Origin: RHKX01 sp041393495
GTDB taxonomy: Bacteria; Actinomycetota; Thermoleophilia; Solirubrobacterales; 70-9
Direction of reading: 5' to 3'
DNA length: 64,000 bases
Assembly: GCA_041393495.1 (NCBI GenBank)
Contig: JAWKKA010000005.1
Location: forward strand, 1-64,000
Shown here: piece by piece, positions 25,999 through 34,656 of the stretch
Position numbering within the stretch: position 1 is the first letter of the stretch
Layout: each line of letters begins with the position of its first letter
Position numbers and translations under genes: made by a program
Notes under the pieces: model-generated
The model's input: the letters and a program-made list of their open reading frames with translations, nothing else
The model's database searches: none
Told to the model about the DNA's origin: nothing

Positions 25999-26454
25999 GT
26001 GCTGCCGCTTGCCATCAGCAACGGCGAGGTCATCATCGGGGTCGTGCTGCTCGTGGCGCCGATCGCCGCGATCGCGTTCGCCGGCTCCGGTGCCGTCTAC
26101 CGCGAGATCGGCAAGGGCGCGTTCGCGATGGACCACGACCGCTCCGCGTCCGGCTCCGATCTCGGCCCGGCGATGAGCAGGGCAGCGCGCGAGGTCGAGG
26201 TCAGGCAGTTGCTCGAGGCGAAGGCGTTCCGCCAACGCGCGCGCGGCGAGACGCCGATCGACGTCGACGCCGAGCTCGCCCGGGTCACGGGCCCGGCGCC
26301 CGCGGCCCCGGGGGCTGACCCGGTGCTTCTCGCCGAGGTGCGCCAGCTCGTCGTCGCCCGCAACCAACGCCGCGCCCGGCGGGGCGAGGAGCCGCTCGAT
26401 GTCGAGGCCGAGGTCGCCCGCCAGCTCGCCGACCTCGAGCCGCTGGGGCACTAG
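25999..26454 (+). CDS. Small membrane-anchored protein with duplicated motif
   Basis: 151 residues, no family recognised. One TM helix (about residues 8-30), then two copies of the same ~30-residue amphipathic unit: EVRQLLEAKAFRQRARGETP then IDVDAEL, and EVRQLVVARNQRRARRGEEP then LDVEAEV. The duplication suggests a short repeat-built cytoplasmic domain. GTG 25999 is preceded by TACCCT 7 nt upstream (leaderless). The 54-nt leader (25945-25985) has two copies of GTCGGCGCCGGGCGG. Confidence 0.7.
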   Translation: MLPLAISNGEVIIGVVLLVAPIAAIAFAGSGAVYREIGKGAFAMDHDRSASGSDLGPAMSRAAREVEVRQLLEAKAFRQRARGETPIDVDAELARVTGPAPAAPGADPVLLAEVRQLVVARNQRRARRGEEPLDVEAEVARQLADLEPLGH

Positions 26455-26547
26455 GTTGGACGCAGGGTCCGCGATCGACCTCGAAGCCACGGCGCCGGTG
26501 CCGCGGCAGGCTCGATCCCGGCCAGCCGCTCGGGTATAAAGCGCGCG

Positions 26548-26883
26548 ATGGCCGACATCGGCGACATCTACGAGCTCGAGCAGCTCGCCGTCCAGCCCGG
26601 CACCTACGTGAACCCGCAGACCGAGGTCGTGATCATCGTCGAGGACTCGGCCGCCGTCGACCAGGAGGTCTTCGAGGAGGAGGGGACCGAGGGAACCGAG
26701 TGGGTCCGCGTGTCCGACGAGGTCCCGGTCGACGAGACGCTGCTCGAGGAGGCGCTCGAGGAGTTCCAGAGCCGCCGCCACCCGGGTGGTGCCTCGCAGG
26801 CGGCGAGCATCGCCCTCGACGATGCGTTCGAGGACGACGAGGATCCCGAGCTCGAGCCCGATCCCGAGCTCGACGAGGACTGA
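26548..26883 (+). CDS. Highly acidic small protein of unknown function
   Basis: 111 residues, strongly acidic in the second half and at the C-terminus (DDAFEDDEDPELEPDPELDE). The first half (IYELEQLAVQPGTYVNPQTE) looks like a small folded beta domain. TATAAA at 26535-26540 lies 7 nt before ATG 26548, so the transcript is likely leaderless. I recognise no family. The two neighbours are also small unknown proteins read in the same direction. Confidence 0.65.
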   Translation: MADIGDIYELEQLAVQPGTYVNPQTEVVIIVEDSAAVDQEVFEEEGTEGTEWVRVSDEVPVDETLLEEALEEFQSRRHPGGASQAASIALDDAFEDDEDPELEPDPELDED

Positions 26884-26994
26884 TCCGGCCCGCACGCCGT
26901 CGCGGACGCCGCCCGCGTCCGACCAGCAAATCGGTGTGGACATCGGCACCGTCGCGGAGTACGTTGGACTCGGGCAAGAGGAAGGGAGAACCAG

Positions 26995-27354
26995 ATGGCT
27001 GACGATGGCCTGTTCATTGGATGGGGAGAGGTCGTGCGCGGCCGCGAGACGAAGGCCGTCGAGGTCTTCAACGAGGCGGTCGAGTACTGGTCCGGACTGC
27101 AACGGGACGGACGGATCGAGAGCTTCGAGCCGTGGTTCCTGGCGACCCACGGCGGCGATCTCGGCGGCTTCATCCTCGTCCGCGGCGAACGCGAGAAGCT
27201 CGACGCGGTCGTTCGCAGCCCCGAGTTCGAGCGGTTGCAGGCCCGGGTGACGATGATCGTCGACGGCTCCGGGGTCATCCAGGCGGCGACCGGCGAGTCG
27301 CTGGCCCGCCAGATGGGTCAGTTCCGGGAGGCGACCGCAGACCTCGCGAGCTGA
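26995..27354 (+). CDS. Small cytoplasmic protein of unknown function
   Basis: 119 residues with a good ribosome site (AAGGGAG, 6-7 nt before ATG 26995). Pattern of beta-alpha-beta segments (LFIGWGEVVRGRETKAVEVF; GGFILVRGEREKLDAVVRSP; ARVTMIVDGSG) suggests a ferredoxin-like dimeric alpha/beta-barrel fold, as in NIPSNAP/ABM-type proteins, but I cannot assign a family. No catalytic motif stands out. Confidence 0.7.
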   Translation: MADDGLFIGWGEVVRGRETKAVEVFNEAVEYWSGLQRDGRIESFEPWFLATHGGDLGGFILVRGEREKLDAVVRSPEFERLQARVTMIVDGSGVIQAATGESLARQMGQFREATADLAS

Positions 27355-27367
27355 GCACAGCACGACA

Positions 27368-27387
27368 GCCGCCGACGAGTCGGCGGC
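27368..27387. terminator. Hairpin between convergent genes
   Basis: GCCGCCGAC-GA-GTCGGCGGC, a perfect 9-bp inverted repeat 14 nt after the stop of the 119-residue protein and 44 nt before the end of the convergent gene. Confidence 0.6.
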
Positions 27388-27430
27388 GTGCAGGGCGTTG
27401 GCGCCCGGCACGCCGCTCGATCCGCCTCGC

Positions 27431-27985
27431 CTACTGGTCAGCGCAGAGGATGACCACGCTGAAGTTGTCCGCTACCCCGTTCTTGTTGACCCGCGCCCTC
27501 CAGCTGTTCGTAAGCCCCGGACTCGGGAAGCTCTCGAGCAGGTCGGTGGTCGCGTTGACGTTCGCGGGCCCGCCCGTCAGGAGCACGTCGCCGGAATTGC
27601 AGGCTTCGTCGATGTACTGGGTACCGTCCCCGAGCGTGGTCCCGGCGATGACCGCCGATTCCTTCTTGTAGACGGCGCTCGCGACGAAGGACGTCGCGCC
27701 CCTGCCCTCCAGCTGCGCCGCGTCGGGAACCTGGCCCAGCGTGGACTCGGCGATGCTCGCGCCGGTCAGCGAGTCGTCGGCGACGTCGTCGCCGGTCACG
27801 GCCTTGCCGTCCTTGAGGTCGACGCTCCTCAGCGCATTGTCCTTGACGGTCTTCGACTTGACGCTGTTCTTGGGCAACGCCGCCGCGAGGGCCGTCCCAC
27901 CCGCAAGGACAAGGAATACAGCGAGTGAGGACATCACATTCGAGTAGCTGAAATGACGACGAATGCGGTTGGTGCTCGGTCCCAT
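27431..27985 (-). CDS. Exported protein of the Solirubrobacterales 'LPKNSV' type
   Basis: 184 residues. An N-terminal signal/TM segment (NVMSSLAVFLVLAGGTALAA, about residues 16-35) is followed by LPKNSVKSKTVKDNALRSVD, DLKDGKAVTGDDVADDSLTG and further short repeats, then a small beta-rich C-terminal domain with two Cys (EACNSGDVLLTGG; VVILCADQ). I know this arrangement as a multi-copy family of surface proteins in Thermoleophilia genomes; role unknown. GGAGGAG precedes the ATG. The gene has rather lower GC and stands alone. Confidence 0.75.
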   Translation of the reverse strand: MGPSTNRIRRHFSYSNVMSSLAVFLVLAGGTALAAALPKNSVKSKTVKDNALRSVDLKDGKAVTGDDVADDSLTGASIAESTLGQVPDAAQLEGRGATSFVASAVYKKESAVIAGTTLGDGTQYIDEACNSGDVLLTGGPANVNATTDLLESFPSPGLTNSWRARVNKNGVADNFSVVILCADQ

Positions 27986-28184
27986 GGTGCTCCTCCCCGT
28001 CGGTTGGTCACAGGTGCCCCGCCTCGTTCGTGCGGTTCGACACTAGCACCGGCGTCATGGCCTGACAAGCGGGCCCGGGCCTTCCCGAAGGTGCCGCCGA
28101 ACCAGCACGACGACCTCGTCCTCGGCGCCCTCGACGAGCTCGGCGCCCGGGCGCCACAATCGCCCGCTCGCTTCGGGGTCACGC

Positions 28185-29183
28185 CTAGCTCGTCGCCAGC
28201 ACGTAGGCGAGAAAGGCGCCGAACAGCGTCGCCCAACCGATCACCGGGATCAGGTCGAAGCGGCCGCGATTGCGCAGCGTGACGTAGGCGAGGGCGCCGC
28301 CGGCGAGGCCGAGCAGCGCCGAGACGATCGCGAAGCGGTCGAGGTCCCAGTTGGTCAGGGCGAGGCCGAAAGCGACCGGGATCGTCGACTGGAAGACCAT
28401 CGCCCCGGTGATGTTGCCGAGCGCGAGGCTGTCCTTGCCCTCGCGGACCCAGAAGAAGCTGTTGATCTTCTCCGGCAGCTCGGTTGCGAGCGGGGCGAGG
28501 ATCAGCGAGAGCACGAGCGGCTCGACGCCGATCGACTCAGCGACGTGGATCATCTCCTCGACGAACAGATGGGCGCCGCCGACGATCGCCGCCAGCCCGA
28601 CCGCGAGCTGCAGGAGGATCAGCCGCGTCGGCGGCCCGCCACCGTCGCCACGGTCCATGTAGAGGCGGCCGATGTGCTCGACCTGCTGGACCTCGCCGCC
28701 CTCCCGCAGCGTCATCCGCACGTAGATCAGGTAGGCGGCCACGAAGACCGCCGCCAGCGGGTAGTGCAGGCCGGTCGGCAGCAGCGCCCCGGCGATCAGC
28801 CCGATGCCGAAGAAGGCGATGAAGAAGAGCAGGTCGCGGTCGAGGGTCGGGATGTGAGCCTTCAGCGCCAGCCCCTGCGAGCGGCGCCGCTGAAAGATGA
28901 ACGCCGAGGTGCCGACGAGGGCCATCGCCAGCGTCGCGAGCAGGAACGGCGCGCCGATGATCGCCCCGATCGCGACATCCTCGGCGCCCTCGCCGCCGCC
29001 GATGATCGCGACGACCGGGATCAGCGTCTCGGGCATCGCGGTGCCGACCGCCGCGAGGATGCTGCCGGTCGCGCCCTCGCCGATGTCGAGCCGGTGGCCG
29101 AGCCACTCGACGGCATTCGTGAACACCAGCGCCCCCGCGAGGATCACGGCGAAGCTGATCAGCAGCAGGAGCGCGGCGCCCAT
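28185..29183 (-). CDS. Sodium/calcium exchanger-type membrane protein
   Basis: 332 residues, about ten TM helices with two inverted alpha-repeats. Repeat 1 has AVGTAMPETLIPVVAIIGGG and repeat 2 has LILAPLATELPEKINSFFWV; the Glu in the 'PE' motifs are the ion ligands of the CaCA superfamily. ATG 29183 follows the stop of the next CaCA gene by 8 nt with a GGGGGCGGG purine run. An open frame continues upstream on the same strand but is a shadow of that gene. Substrate may be Ca2+, Na+ or another cation. Confidence 0.85.
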   Translation of the reverse strand: MGAALLLLISFAVILAGALVFTNAVEWLGHRLDIGEGATGSILAAVGTAMPETLIPVVAIIGGGEGAEDVAIGAIIGAPFLLATLAMALVGTSAFIFQRRRSQGLALKAHIPTLDRDLLFFIAFFGIGLIAGALLPTGLHYPLAAVFVAAYLIYVRMTLREGGEVQQVEHIGRLYMDRGDGGGPPTRLILLQLAVGLAAIVGGAHLFVEEMIHVAESIGVEPLVLSLILAPLATELPEKINSFFWVREGKDSLALGNITGAMVFQSTIPVAFGLALTNWDLDRFAIVSALLGLAGGALAYVTLRNRGRFDLIPVIGWATLFGAFLAYVLATS

Positions 29184-29191
29184 CCCGCCCC

Positions 29192-30337
29192 CTACGCCGC
29201 GAAGAACGCGATCGCGAGGACCGCGTAGACCGCGAGCAGCTGGACACCCTCGAACCAGGTCGACTCGCCCTCGGAGGACACCGCGTTGGCGATCAGCGCC
29301 GCGAGCAGGATCGCGCCGAGCTCGAAGCCGTTGAACACCAGCGGCATCGGCCCGGGGCCGATCAGAAACGACGCGAAGACGAGGACCGGCGCGACGAAGA
29401 GCGCGACCTGGGCGCTCGAGCCGATCGCGATGTTGACGGCCAGGTCCATCTTTCCCTTGAAGGCGACCAGCACGGCGACCCAGTGCTCGGCGGCGTTGCC
29501 GACGATCGCGACGACGATCGCGCCGATGAAGAACTCGCTGAGGCCGATCGACTCCGACGCCTCGGTGATCGAGCCAACCAGCACCTCCGACATCACCCCG
29601 ACGGCGACGCCGGCGATCGCCAAGGCGATCACCGACGTCCGGATCGACCAGCCCCAGGTGTCGCTGTCCGCTGCGGCGGAGCCTTCGGCGCGGGGGTTGA
29701 AGACGTCGCTGTGGGTCTTCAGCGAGAAGAACAGCCCGGCGACGTAGCAGAGGATCAGCACCGCGCTGACCGCGAGCGACAGGTGCTCGACCGTCGAGCC
29801 GTAGCCGACGAGCTCGGGGCCGATCGAGGGCAGCCCGCGTCCCTCGACGAGCTCGAAGATCGCCGGCATCAACAGCGCCGCCGCCGCCAGGAACAGCATC
29901 GTCGACTGCGTCGAAGCGGCGGTCCGGTCGAACTTCTGGACCTCGCCGGGACGCCCGAACCCGCCCGCCACCATCGCCGCGCCGAGCACGAGCAGGACGT
30001 TGCCGATGATCGAGCCGATGATCGACGCCTTGACGACCTCCTGCAGCCCCTCGGCGAGCGCGAACAGAGCGATGATCAGCTCCGGGGCGTTGCCGAACGT
30101 GACGTTGAGCAGGCCGCCGATCCCCGGGCCCGACCGCTCGGCCAGCTCCTCGGTGGCCCGGCCCATCAGCGCCGCGGTCGGGATGATCCCGATCGCCGCC
30201 GTGAAGAAGATCAGCCCCGCCGAGGCGCCGAGCAGGTCGAGCGCGATCGCAGCCGGGATGAACGGGACGAGCAGGTAGGGCCACCCGTCGGGGCCGAGCA
30301 GGAAGCTCCGGTCCAGCGCCGGACCGGGACCGCTCAT
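29192..30337 (-). CDS. Calcium/proton exchanger (CAX/ChaA-like)
   Basis: 381 residues, eleven or so TM helices. The first alpha-repeat GLLNVTFGNAPELIIALFAL (about residues 72-91) and the second GAIVVAIVGNAAEHWVAVLV carry the GN.PE / GNA.E signatures of cation:proton antiporters. A soluble loop lies between. It is coupled to the lipoprotein gene upstream (ATGA at 30334-30337) and to the second exchanger downstream, so three membrane-linked genes form an operon. Two different CaCA exchangers side by side is unusual. Confidence 0.88.
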   Translation of the reverse strand: MSGPGPALDRSFLLGPDGWPYLLVPFIPAAIALDLLGASAGLIFFTAAIGIIPTAALMGRATEELAERSGPGIGGLLNVTFGNAPELIIALFALAEGLQEVVKASIIGSIIGNVLLVLGAAMVAGGFGRPGEVQKFDRTAASTQSTMLFLAAAALLMPAIFELVEGRGLPSIGPELVGYGSTVEHLSLAVSAVLILCYVAGLFFSLKTHSDVFNPRAEGSAAADSDTWGWSIRTSVIALAIAGVAVGVMSEVLVGSITEASESIGLSEFFIGAIVVAIVGNAAEHWVAVLVAFKGKMDLAVNIAIGSSAQVALFVAPVLVFASFLIGPGPMPLVFNGFELGAILLAALIANAVSSEGESTWFEGVQLLAVYAVLAIAFFAA

Positions 30338-31368
30338 CCGCCGAGCAGGCTCGCGCAGTCCTCGACCGCCTGCGCGTCCTTCGCCCTGGCGACGCAGTCG
30401 TAGTACTTCTCGGCGCTGCTCGATGCCGGCGGGACCGGCGCGGCCGTGCCGCCCGACGCCGCGCCGAGCCCGCCGAGCGCGGCCGCCCCGCCGGGGATCT
30501 GGCTGAGCAGGTCGCTGAGCGGCTTCGCGCCCGACGGCGGGCTGATCGACTGCTCGGAGCCGGGTTCGGCGATCCCGATCGAGAGCTCGACCGTCACCTG
30601 CCCCGGGCCGCCGCTCGGGTCGGCGAGCGTCAGCCCGACGTCGAGCCTGCGCAGCGAGTCGTCGTCGGTCGCCGCATAGACGTCGATCGTCGCATCGGTG
30701 ACCGTGTCCTCGAGCTGCTTCAGCGTCGCCGGGTCGAGCTGCTGCGCCTGCCCGGTCTGCTGGGCGACGTCGTTGAGGTCGGCGACGAGCTTCGGCACGT
30801 CGGCCGAGCCGGAGACGTGGACGACCTCGGTGCCGTCGAGGTCCTCGGTCCCCTCGTTGGTCAGGTCGGTGACCCAGCTGCGTGGGTCGATGCCGAACTG
30901 CTCGAGCGAGGGCTGCTGCTCCTGTCCGGCCTGCTGGGCGGCCGACTGCTCGTAGGAGGCCTTGACGGCCTGGAAGGTCGCGTCGTCGAGCTGGTACTCG
31001 CCGCCCTGAAAGCCGACCCAGGCCCCGTCCCCGGTCGTCGTCAGGCCGCCGTCGAAGTCGAAGCTCGACCCCCCGGAGTCAACCGACGCGGTCACGTCGA
31101 GGTCGACCGAGGGGAGCTCGCCTGCGCCGTTGGACTGAAACGGCCCCTCGACCTCGGCGGTCATCTCGCCCGCCTGCTCGCCGGTCGACGCGACGTCGAG
31201 CGTCACGTCGAGGACGCCGCTGTCGACGCCGCCCTCGCCGCCGAGCGCCTTGTCGAGGACGGCCTGCGGGTCCTCGTTCGCGGCATCGCTGCCGCCACAC
31301 CCGCCGAGCAGCGCCAGCGCCGCCACGGCCGCCGCCAGCAGCAGCATCGTTGTCGATCTCGCATGCAT
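30334..31368 (-). CDS. Secreted lipoprotein, LppX/LprG-like possibility
   Basis: 344 residues. A lipoprotein signal peptide ends at LALLGGCGGSD (Cys about 24). The mature part is a mixed alpha/beta domain (VDSGVLDVTLDVASTGEQAG; WVGFQGGEYQLDDATFQAVK; SVDSGG) with features of the 'DUF6612/LppX-like' shell fold, then a Gly/Ala/Pro-rich linker and a C-terminal motif with two Cys (YYDCVARAKDAQAVEDCASL). The fold suggestion is inference. It heads the CaCA exchanger operon. A -10-like TACCCT lies on the minus strand at 31411-31406. Confidence 0.7.
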   Translation of the reverse strand: MHARSTTMLLLAAAVAALALLGGCGGSDAANEDPQAVLDKALGGEGGVDSGVLDVTLDVASTGEQAGEMTAEVEGPFQSNGAGELPSVDLDVTASVDSGGSSFDFDGGLTTTGDGAWVGFQGGEYQLDDATFQAVKASYEQSAAQQAGQEQQPSLEQFGIDPRSWVTDLTNEGTEDLDGTEVVHVSGSADVPKLVADLNDVAQQTGQAQQLDPATLKQLEDTVTDATIDVYAATDDDSLRRLDVGLTLADPSGGPGQVTVELSIGIAEPGSEQSISPPSGAKPLSDLLSQIPGGAAALGGLGAASGGTAAPVPPASSSAEKYYDCVARAKDAQAVEDCASLLGG

Positions 31369-31405
31369 CGGGTCAGGTGCCCGTCCCGCTTCGCCGGGCG
31401 CGGTC

Positions 31406-31415
31406 AGGGTACCCT
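31406..31415. promoter_or_regulatory. Palindromic divergent -10 element
   Basis: AGGGTACCCT reads as TACCCT on both strands. The plus-strand copy (31410-31415) is 6 nt from GTG 31422 (leaderless ATPase gene); the minus copy lies about 37 nt before the lipoprotein start. Transcription in the two directions would compete. Confidence 0.5.
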
Positions 31416-31421
31416 GGATCG

Positions 31422-32726
31422 GTGCCGGTCGCCGACGAGAGCGCGCCGAGACCCCCGAGGACGATTCTCTACACGGGCAAGGGGGGCGTCGGCAAGACGA
31501 GCGTCGCCGCGGCGACGGCGCGGCGCTGCGCGGCCTCGGGGCTGCGCACGATCGTCCTCTCGACCGACCCCGCGCACAGCCTCGGCGACTCGCTCGAGGC
31601 CGACCTCGGGCCCGACCCGCGCGAGGTCTCGCCACTGCTCTGGGCCCAGCAGATCGAAGCCCAGGCGGAGATGGAGGCGAACTGGGCGGCCGTCCGCGAC
31701 TGGCTCGGCCGGATCCTCGCCGACCGCGGGGTGCTCGGCGTCGCCGCCGAGGAGCTGACCGTCCCGCCCGGGATGGATGAGCTCTTCAGCCTCCTCGAGA
31801 TCCGCGCCCACCACGTCGGCGGCGCCTACGACGTGATCGTCGTCGACTGCGCTCCGACCGGCGAGACGCTGCGGCTGCTCTCGTTTCCCGACGTCGCCCG
31901 CTGGTGGCTGGACAAGGTCCTGCCCTGGGAGCGGCGCCTCGTCAGCGCTGCGCGTCCGTTCGCCAGGACGTTCCTCGACGTCCCGCTGCCCGGCGACGAC
32001 GTCTTCGCCGACGTCCAGTCGCTGGTCGGGAACCTGATCGCGATGAACGCGATCCTCCGCGACCGCGAGCGGACCTCGATCCGGCTCGTCATGAACCCCG
32101 ACCGGATGGTCGTCCGCGAGGCGCAGCGGACCTTCACCTACCTCAATCTCTACGGCTACCTGACCGACGCGGTGGTCGTCAACCGGGTCTTCCCGGAGGA
32201 GCTGTCCGGCTCCTACTTCGATGCCTGGCGCGAGCGCCAGGGCGAGCAGCTCGAAGCGGTGCGGGCGGGCTTCGCGCCGGTGCCGGTCCTGCTCGCCCGC
32301 TACTTCCCCGAGGAGGTCGTCGGCGCGGAGATGCTCGACCGGCTCGGCGCCGAGCTGTTCGCGGACGATCGCCCCGAGCGGGTCATGCACACCGAGCTCG
32401 CCCAGCGGATCACGAGCGACGGCGACCGCACCGTCCTGGCGATCCCGGTTCCGTTCGCCGACCGCTCCGAGCTCGACCTGAGCAAGGTCGGGCAGGAGCT
32501 GATCGTCCGCGCGGGGCGCGAGAAGCGGACTATCATCCTCCCGACCGCGCTCGCCAGGCTCCGCCCGGCCGGCGCCCGGCTCGACGCCGGGACGCTCGAG
32601 GTGAGCTTCGAAGATGACCGCCCCCGACGAGCAGAGCAACCGCCCCCCGCCGACGAGCGGCGGGACGGGGATCCCGTTCCGGGAGGGGCCGCAGCCCGGC
32701 CCGACCGGGCCCGCCAGCGAGCCTGA
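31422..32726 (+). CDS. ArsA/GET3-family ATPase
   Basis: 434 residues. The deviant P-loop LYTGKGGVGKTSVAAATARR (about residues 17-36) and the A-loop STDPAHSLGDSLEAD are diagnostic of the ArsA/GET3 group of P-loop ATPases; a Pro/Arg-rich tail follows after about residue 395. No ArsB or other arsenic gene is nearby and only one ATPase domain is present, so a role in arsenite export is not supported; many actinobacteria have such proteins of unknown role. GTG 31422 sits 6 nt after TACCCT. Its last 113 nt overlap the next gene in another frame. Confidence 0.85.
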   Translation: MPVADESAPRPPRTILYTGKGGVGKTSVAAATARRCAASGLRTIVLSTDPAHSLGDSLEADLGPDPREVSPLLWAQQIEAQAEMEANWAAVRDWLGRILADRGVLGVAAEELTVPPGMDELFSLLEIRAHHVGGAYDVIVVDCAPTGETLRLLSFPDVARWWLDKVLPWERRLVSAARPFARTFLDVPLPGDDVFADVQSLVGNLIAMNAILRDRERTSIRLVMNPDRMVVREAQRTFTYLNLYGYLTDAVVVNRVFPEELSGSYFDAWRERQGEQLEAVRAGFAPVPVLLARYFPEEVVGAEMLDRLGAELFADDRPERVMHTELAQRITSDGDRTVLAIPVPFADRSELDLSKVGQELIVRAGREKRTIILPTALARLRPAGARLDAGTLEVSFEDDRPRRAEQPPPADERRDGDPVPGGAAARPDRARQRA

Positions 32727-32970
32727 CTGGTCCTCTCTGTCGGACTGGGCTGCGACCCACGAGGCCGACTCCCGCTGCCTCGAGCTCTGCCCGATCTGCC
32801 GCGGCGCCGAGATCCTCCGCGCCGCCGGTGGCACCGAGCTCCGCGGCCAGCTCGACGACGTCGGCCGCGAGATGCTCCTGACGCTGCGCTCGCTGATCGA
32901 CCACTACCTCGAACGACTCGACCAGCGACCCGGGCCGGCCGGCCGCGTCGAGCACATCCCGATCGACTGA
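32614..32970 (+). CDS. Small protein linked to the ArsA-like ATPase
   Basis: 118 residues. A Pro/Gly-rich N-terminus (about 40 residues) then a helical domain with a CLELCPICRGAEILRAAGG zinc-type Cys pair (about residues 56-62) and ELRGQLDDVGREMLLTLRSL. No family name recognised, but it belongs to the gene class found after actinobacterial ArsA-like ATPases. The ATG at 32614 lies inside the ATPase gene; GAGGTGAG is 7-8 nt upstream. A later start is not obvious, because the next good candidate comes after the Cys pair. Confidence 0.65.
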   Translation: MTAPDEQSNRPPPTSGGTGIPFREGPQPGPTGPASEPDWSSLSDWAATHEADSRCLELCPICRGAEILRAAGGTELRGQLDDVGREMLLTLRSLIDHYLERLDQRPGPAGRVEHIPID

Positions 32971-32980
32971 TCGCGCGCCC

Positions 32981-33397
32981 TCACTCCCGGGCGGCGCGAG
33001 GCAGCTCGGCCACCAGCTTGCGGTCGTGCTCGTACTGGAGCCGCCGGATCGCCTCGGCGGGCGGCAGCCACTCGAGGCGATCGACCTCCTCGTTCGCGGT
33101 GAACTCGCCGCCGCGCGATCGCATCAACCAGTACCGGACCAGCTTCAGCCGGCCCCTGCGGTCGCGGTAGCTGACCGGCGAGAGCTCGGCGCCGAGCTCG
33201 CAGCGCAGGCCGGTCTCCTCCTCGACCTCGCGGATCGCCCCGTCCTCGAAGCTCTCATCCGGCTCGAGCTTGCCCTTCGGAAGCGACCAATCGTCGTAGC
33301 GGGGGCGGTGGATGACCGCGACCTCGATCCCGCCGGGGCCGTCGCGCAAGACGACCCCGCCGCCGGCCCGCACCTCGACTCGCCCGCCCGCCGCCAT
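32981..33397 (-). CDS. NUDIX hydrolase
   Basis: 138 residues, essentially one NUDIX domain that hydrolyses nucleoside-diphosphate-linked substrates. The full Nudix box runs from Gly (about residue 43) to Leu (about 66) as GKLEPDESFEDGAIREVEEE followed by TGL, with REVEEE intact for Mg2+ binding. PKGK before it is also typical. It is 2 nt after the stop of the amidohydrolase gene, so it is the last gene of the MTA-salvage operon. Substrate not deducible. Confidence 0.88.
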   Translation of the reverse strand: MAAGGRVEVRAGGGVVLRDGPGGIEVAVIHRPRYDDWSLPKGKLEPDESFEDGAIREVEEETGLRCELGAELSPVSYRDRRGRLKLVRYWLMRSRGGEFTANEEVDRLEWLPPAEAIRRLQYEHDRKLVAELPRAARE

Positions 33398-33399
33398 CG

Positions 33400-34656
33400 C
33401 TAGCCCCTCAGCCCGAGCCGGCGGGCGCGCTCGCGCGCGCGTGCGAGGATCTCCGCCTCGTCCGCGACGACGCCGTCGCGCATCAGGATCCGGCCGGCGA
33501 CGATCGTCGTGTCGACCACCGACCCCGAGGCCGCGTAGACGAGCCCCGCTTCGAGGCTGCCGATCCCGAGCTCGTGGCCGTCGGTGCGGACGAGCAGCAG
33601 ATCGGCCGGCTCGCCCGGCGCGATCGGCGTCGCTCCGAGCAGCGGCGCCTGCATCCCGCTCGCGATCGCGAGCGCCTCCGCGGCCGGCGCCGCGGCGGGA
33701 TCGCGGGCCCGATGCTTCTGGGCGAGCGCGAGATGCTTGGCGTCGGCGAGGAGGTCGAGGGAGTTGTTCGAGCCGGCGCCGTCGGTCCCGAGCCCGACCG
33801 GCAGGCCGCGACGCCGGGCGGCCGTCAGGTCGAAGATCCCCCCGACCGCGAGCTTCATGTTCGCGACCGGGTTGGTGACGACGGTCGCGCCGGAGACGGC
33901 GATCAGCTCACGCTCGTGATCGTCGATCCAGACCGCGTGGGCGAGCAGCGTCCGCGGGCCGAGCAAGCCGACGCGATCGAGGAGCTCGACCGGCCTGACG
34001 CCGTGCGCCGCGAGGCAGTCGGCGACCTCCCGTTCGGTCTCGGAGGCATGGATCTGAACCGGCAAGGCGAGCCGCTCCGCCTCCGTGGCGATCCAGGCCA
34101 GCGACTCGGGCGAGACCGTGTAGACGGCGTGCGGAGCGAGCGAGGGCGCCGTCAGCGCGCTCGCGTTCGCGGCGATCTCGGCGAGTCCGTCGGCGGCGGC
34201 CCGGCGCAGCTCGTCGACCCGGGCCGGATCGCCCCCGTCGAGCAGCGGCGGACCGATCGTCGCCCTGACCCCGGCGTCGGAGACCGCCCGCGCGACAGCG
34301 CCCGGGCGCCAGTACATGTCCCAGAAGCGCACCGTGCCCGTCCGGATCATCTCGACGCAGGCGAGGCGGGTCCCCCAGTAGACGTCCTCGTCGTCGAGCT
34401 TCGCCTCGACCGGCCAGATGTGCCGCTCGAGCCACTCCATCAGCGGCAGGTCGTCGGCGGCGCCGCGGAACAGGGTCATCGCCGCGTGGGTGTGGCCGTT
34501 GACGAGGCCGGCGACGATCGCCGTGCCGGCGCCGTCGATCCGCTCGTCGTCGCGGGCGGCGGCGACGTCGGCCCCGAGCGCCGCGATCAACCCGTCCTCG
34601 ATCCGCACCCCGGCCGGCTCGTCCGCCAGCGTCGCGCCCTCGATCACGAGCGCCAT
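33400..34656 (-). CDS. 5'-methylthioadenosine/S-adenosylhomocysteine deaminase-like amidohydrolase
   Basis: 418 residues, a metal-dependent amidohydrolase of the MtaD/SsnA/TrzN type: removes the 6-amino group of MTA or SAH, or acts on related chlorohydrolase substrates. LVNGHTHAAMTLFRGAADDL (about residues 52-71) gives the first two His ligands, PHAVYTVSPESLAWI and VQIHASETEREV the others, and VGLGTDGAGSNNSLDLL the catalytic Asp. The start overlaps the phosphorylase stop by 1 nt (TGATG). Pairing with an MTA phosphorylase supports the MTA substrate, although the two would act on the same pool. Confidence 0.85.
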   Translation of the reverse strand: MALVIEGATLADEPAGVRIEDGLIAALGADVAAARDDERIDGAGTAIVAGLVNGHTHAAMTLFRGAADDLPLMEWLERHIWPVEAKLDDEDVYWGTRLACVEMIRTGTVRFWDMYWRPGAVARAVSDAGVRATIGPPLLDGGDPARVDELRRAAADGLAEIAANASALTAPSLAPHAVYTVSPESLAWIATEAERLALPVQIHASETEREVADCLAAHGVRPVELLDRVGLLGPRTLLAHAVWIDDHERELIAVSGATVVTNPVANMKLAVGGIFDLTAARRRGLPVGLGTDGAGSNNSLDLLADAKHLALAQKHRARDPAAAPAAEALAIASGMQAPLLGATPIAPGEPADLLLVRTDGHELGIGSLEAGLVYAASGSVVDTTIVAGRILMRDGVVADEAEILARARERARRLGLRG

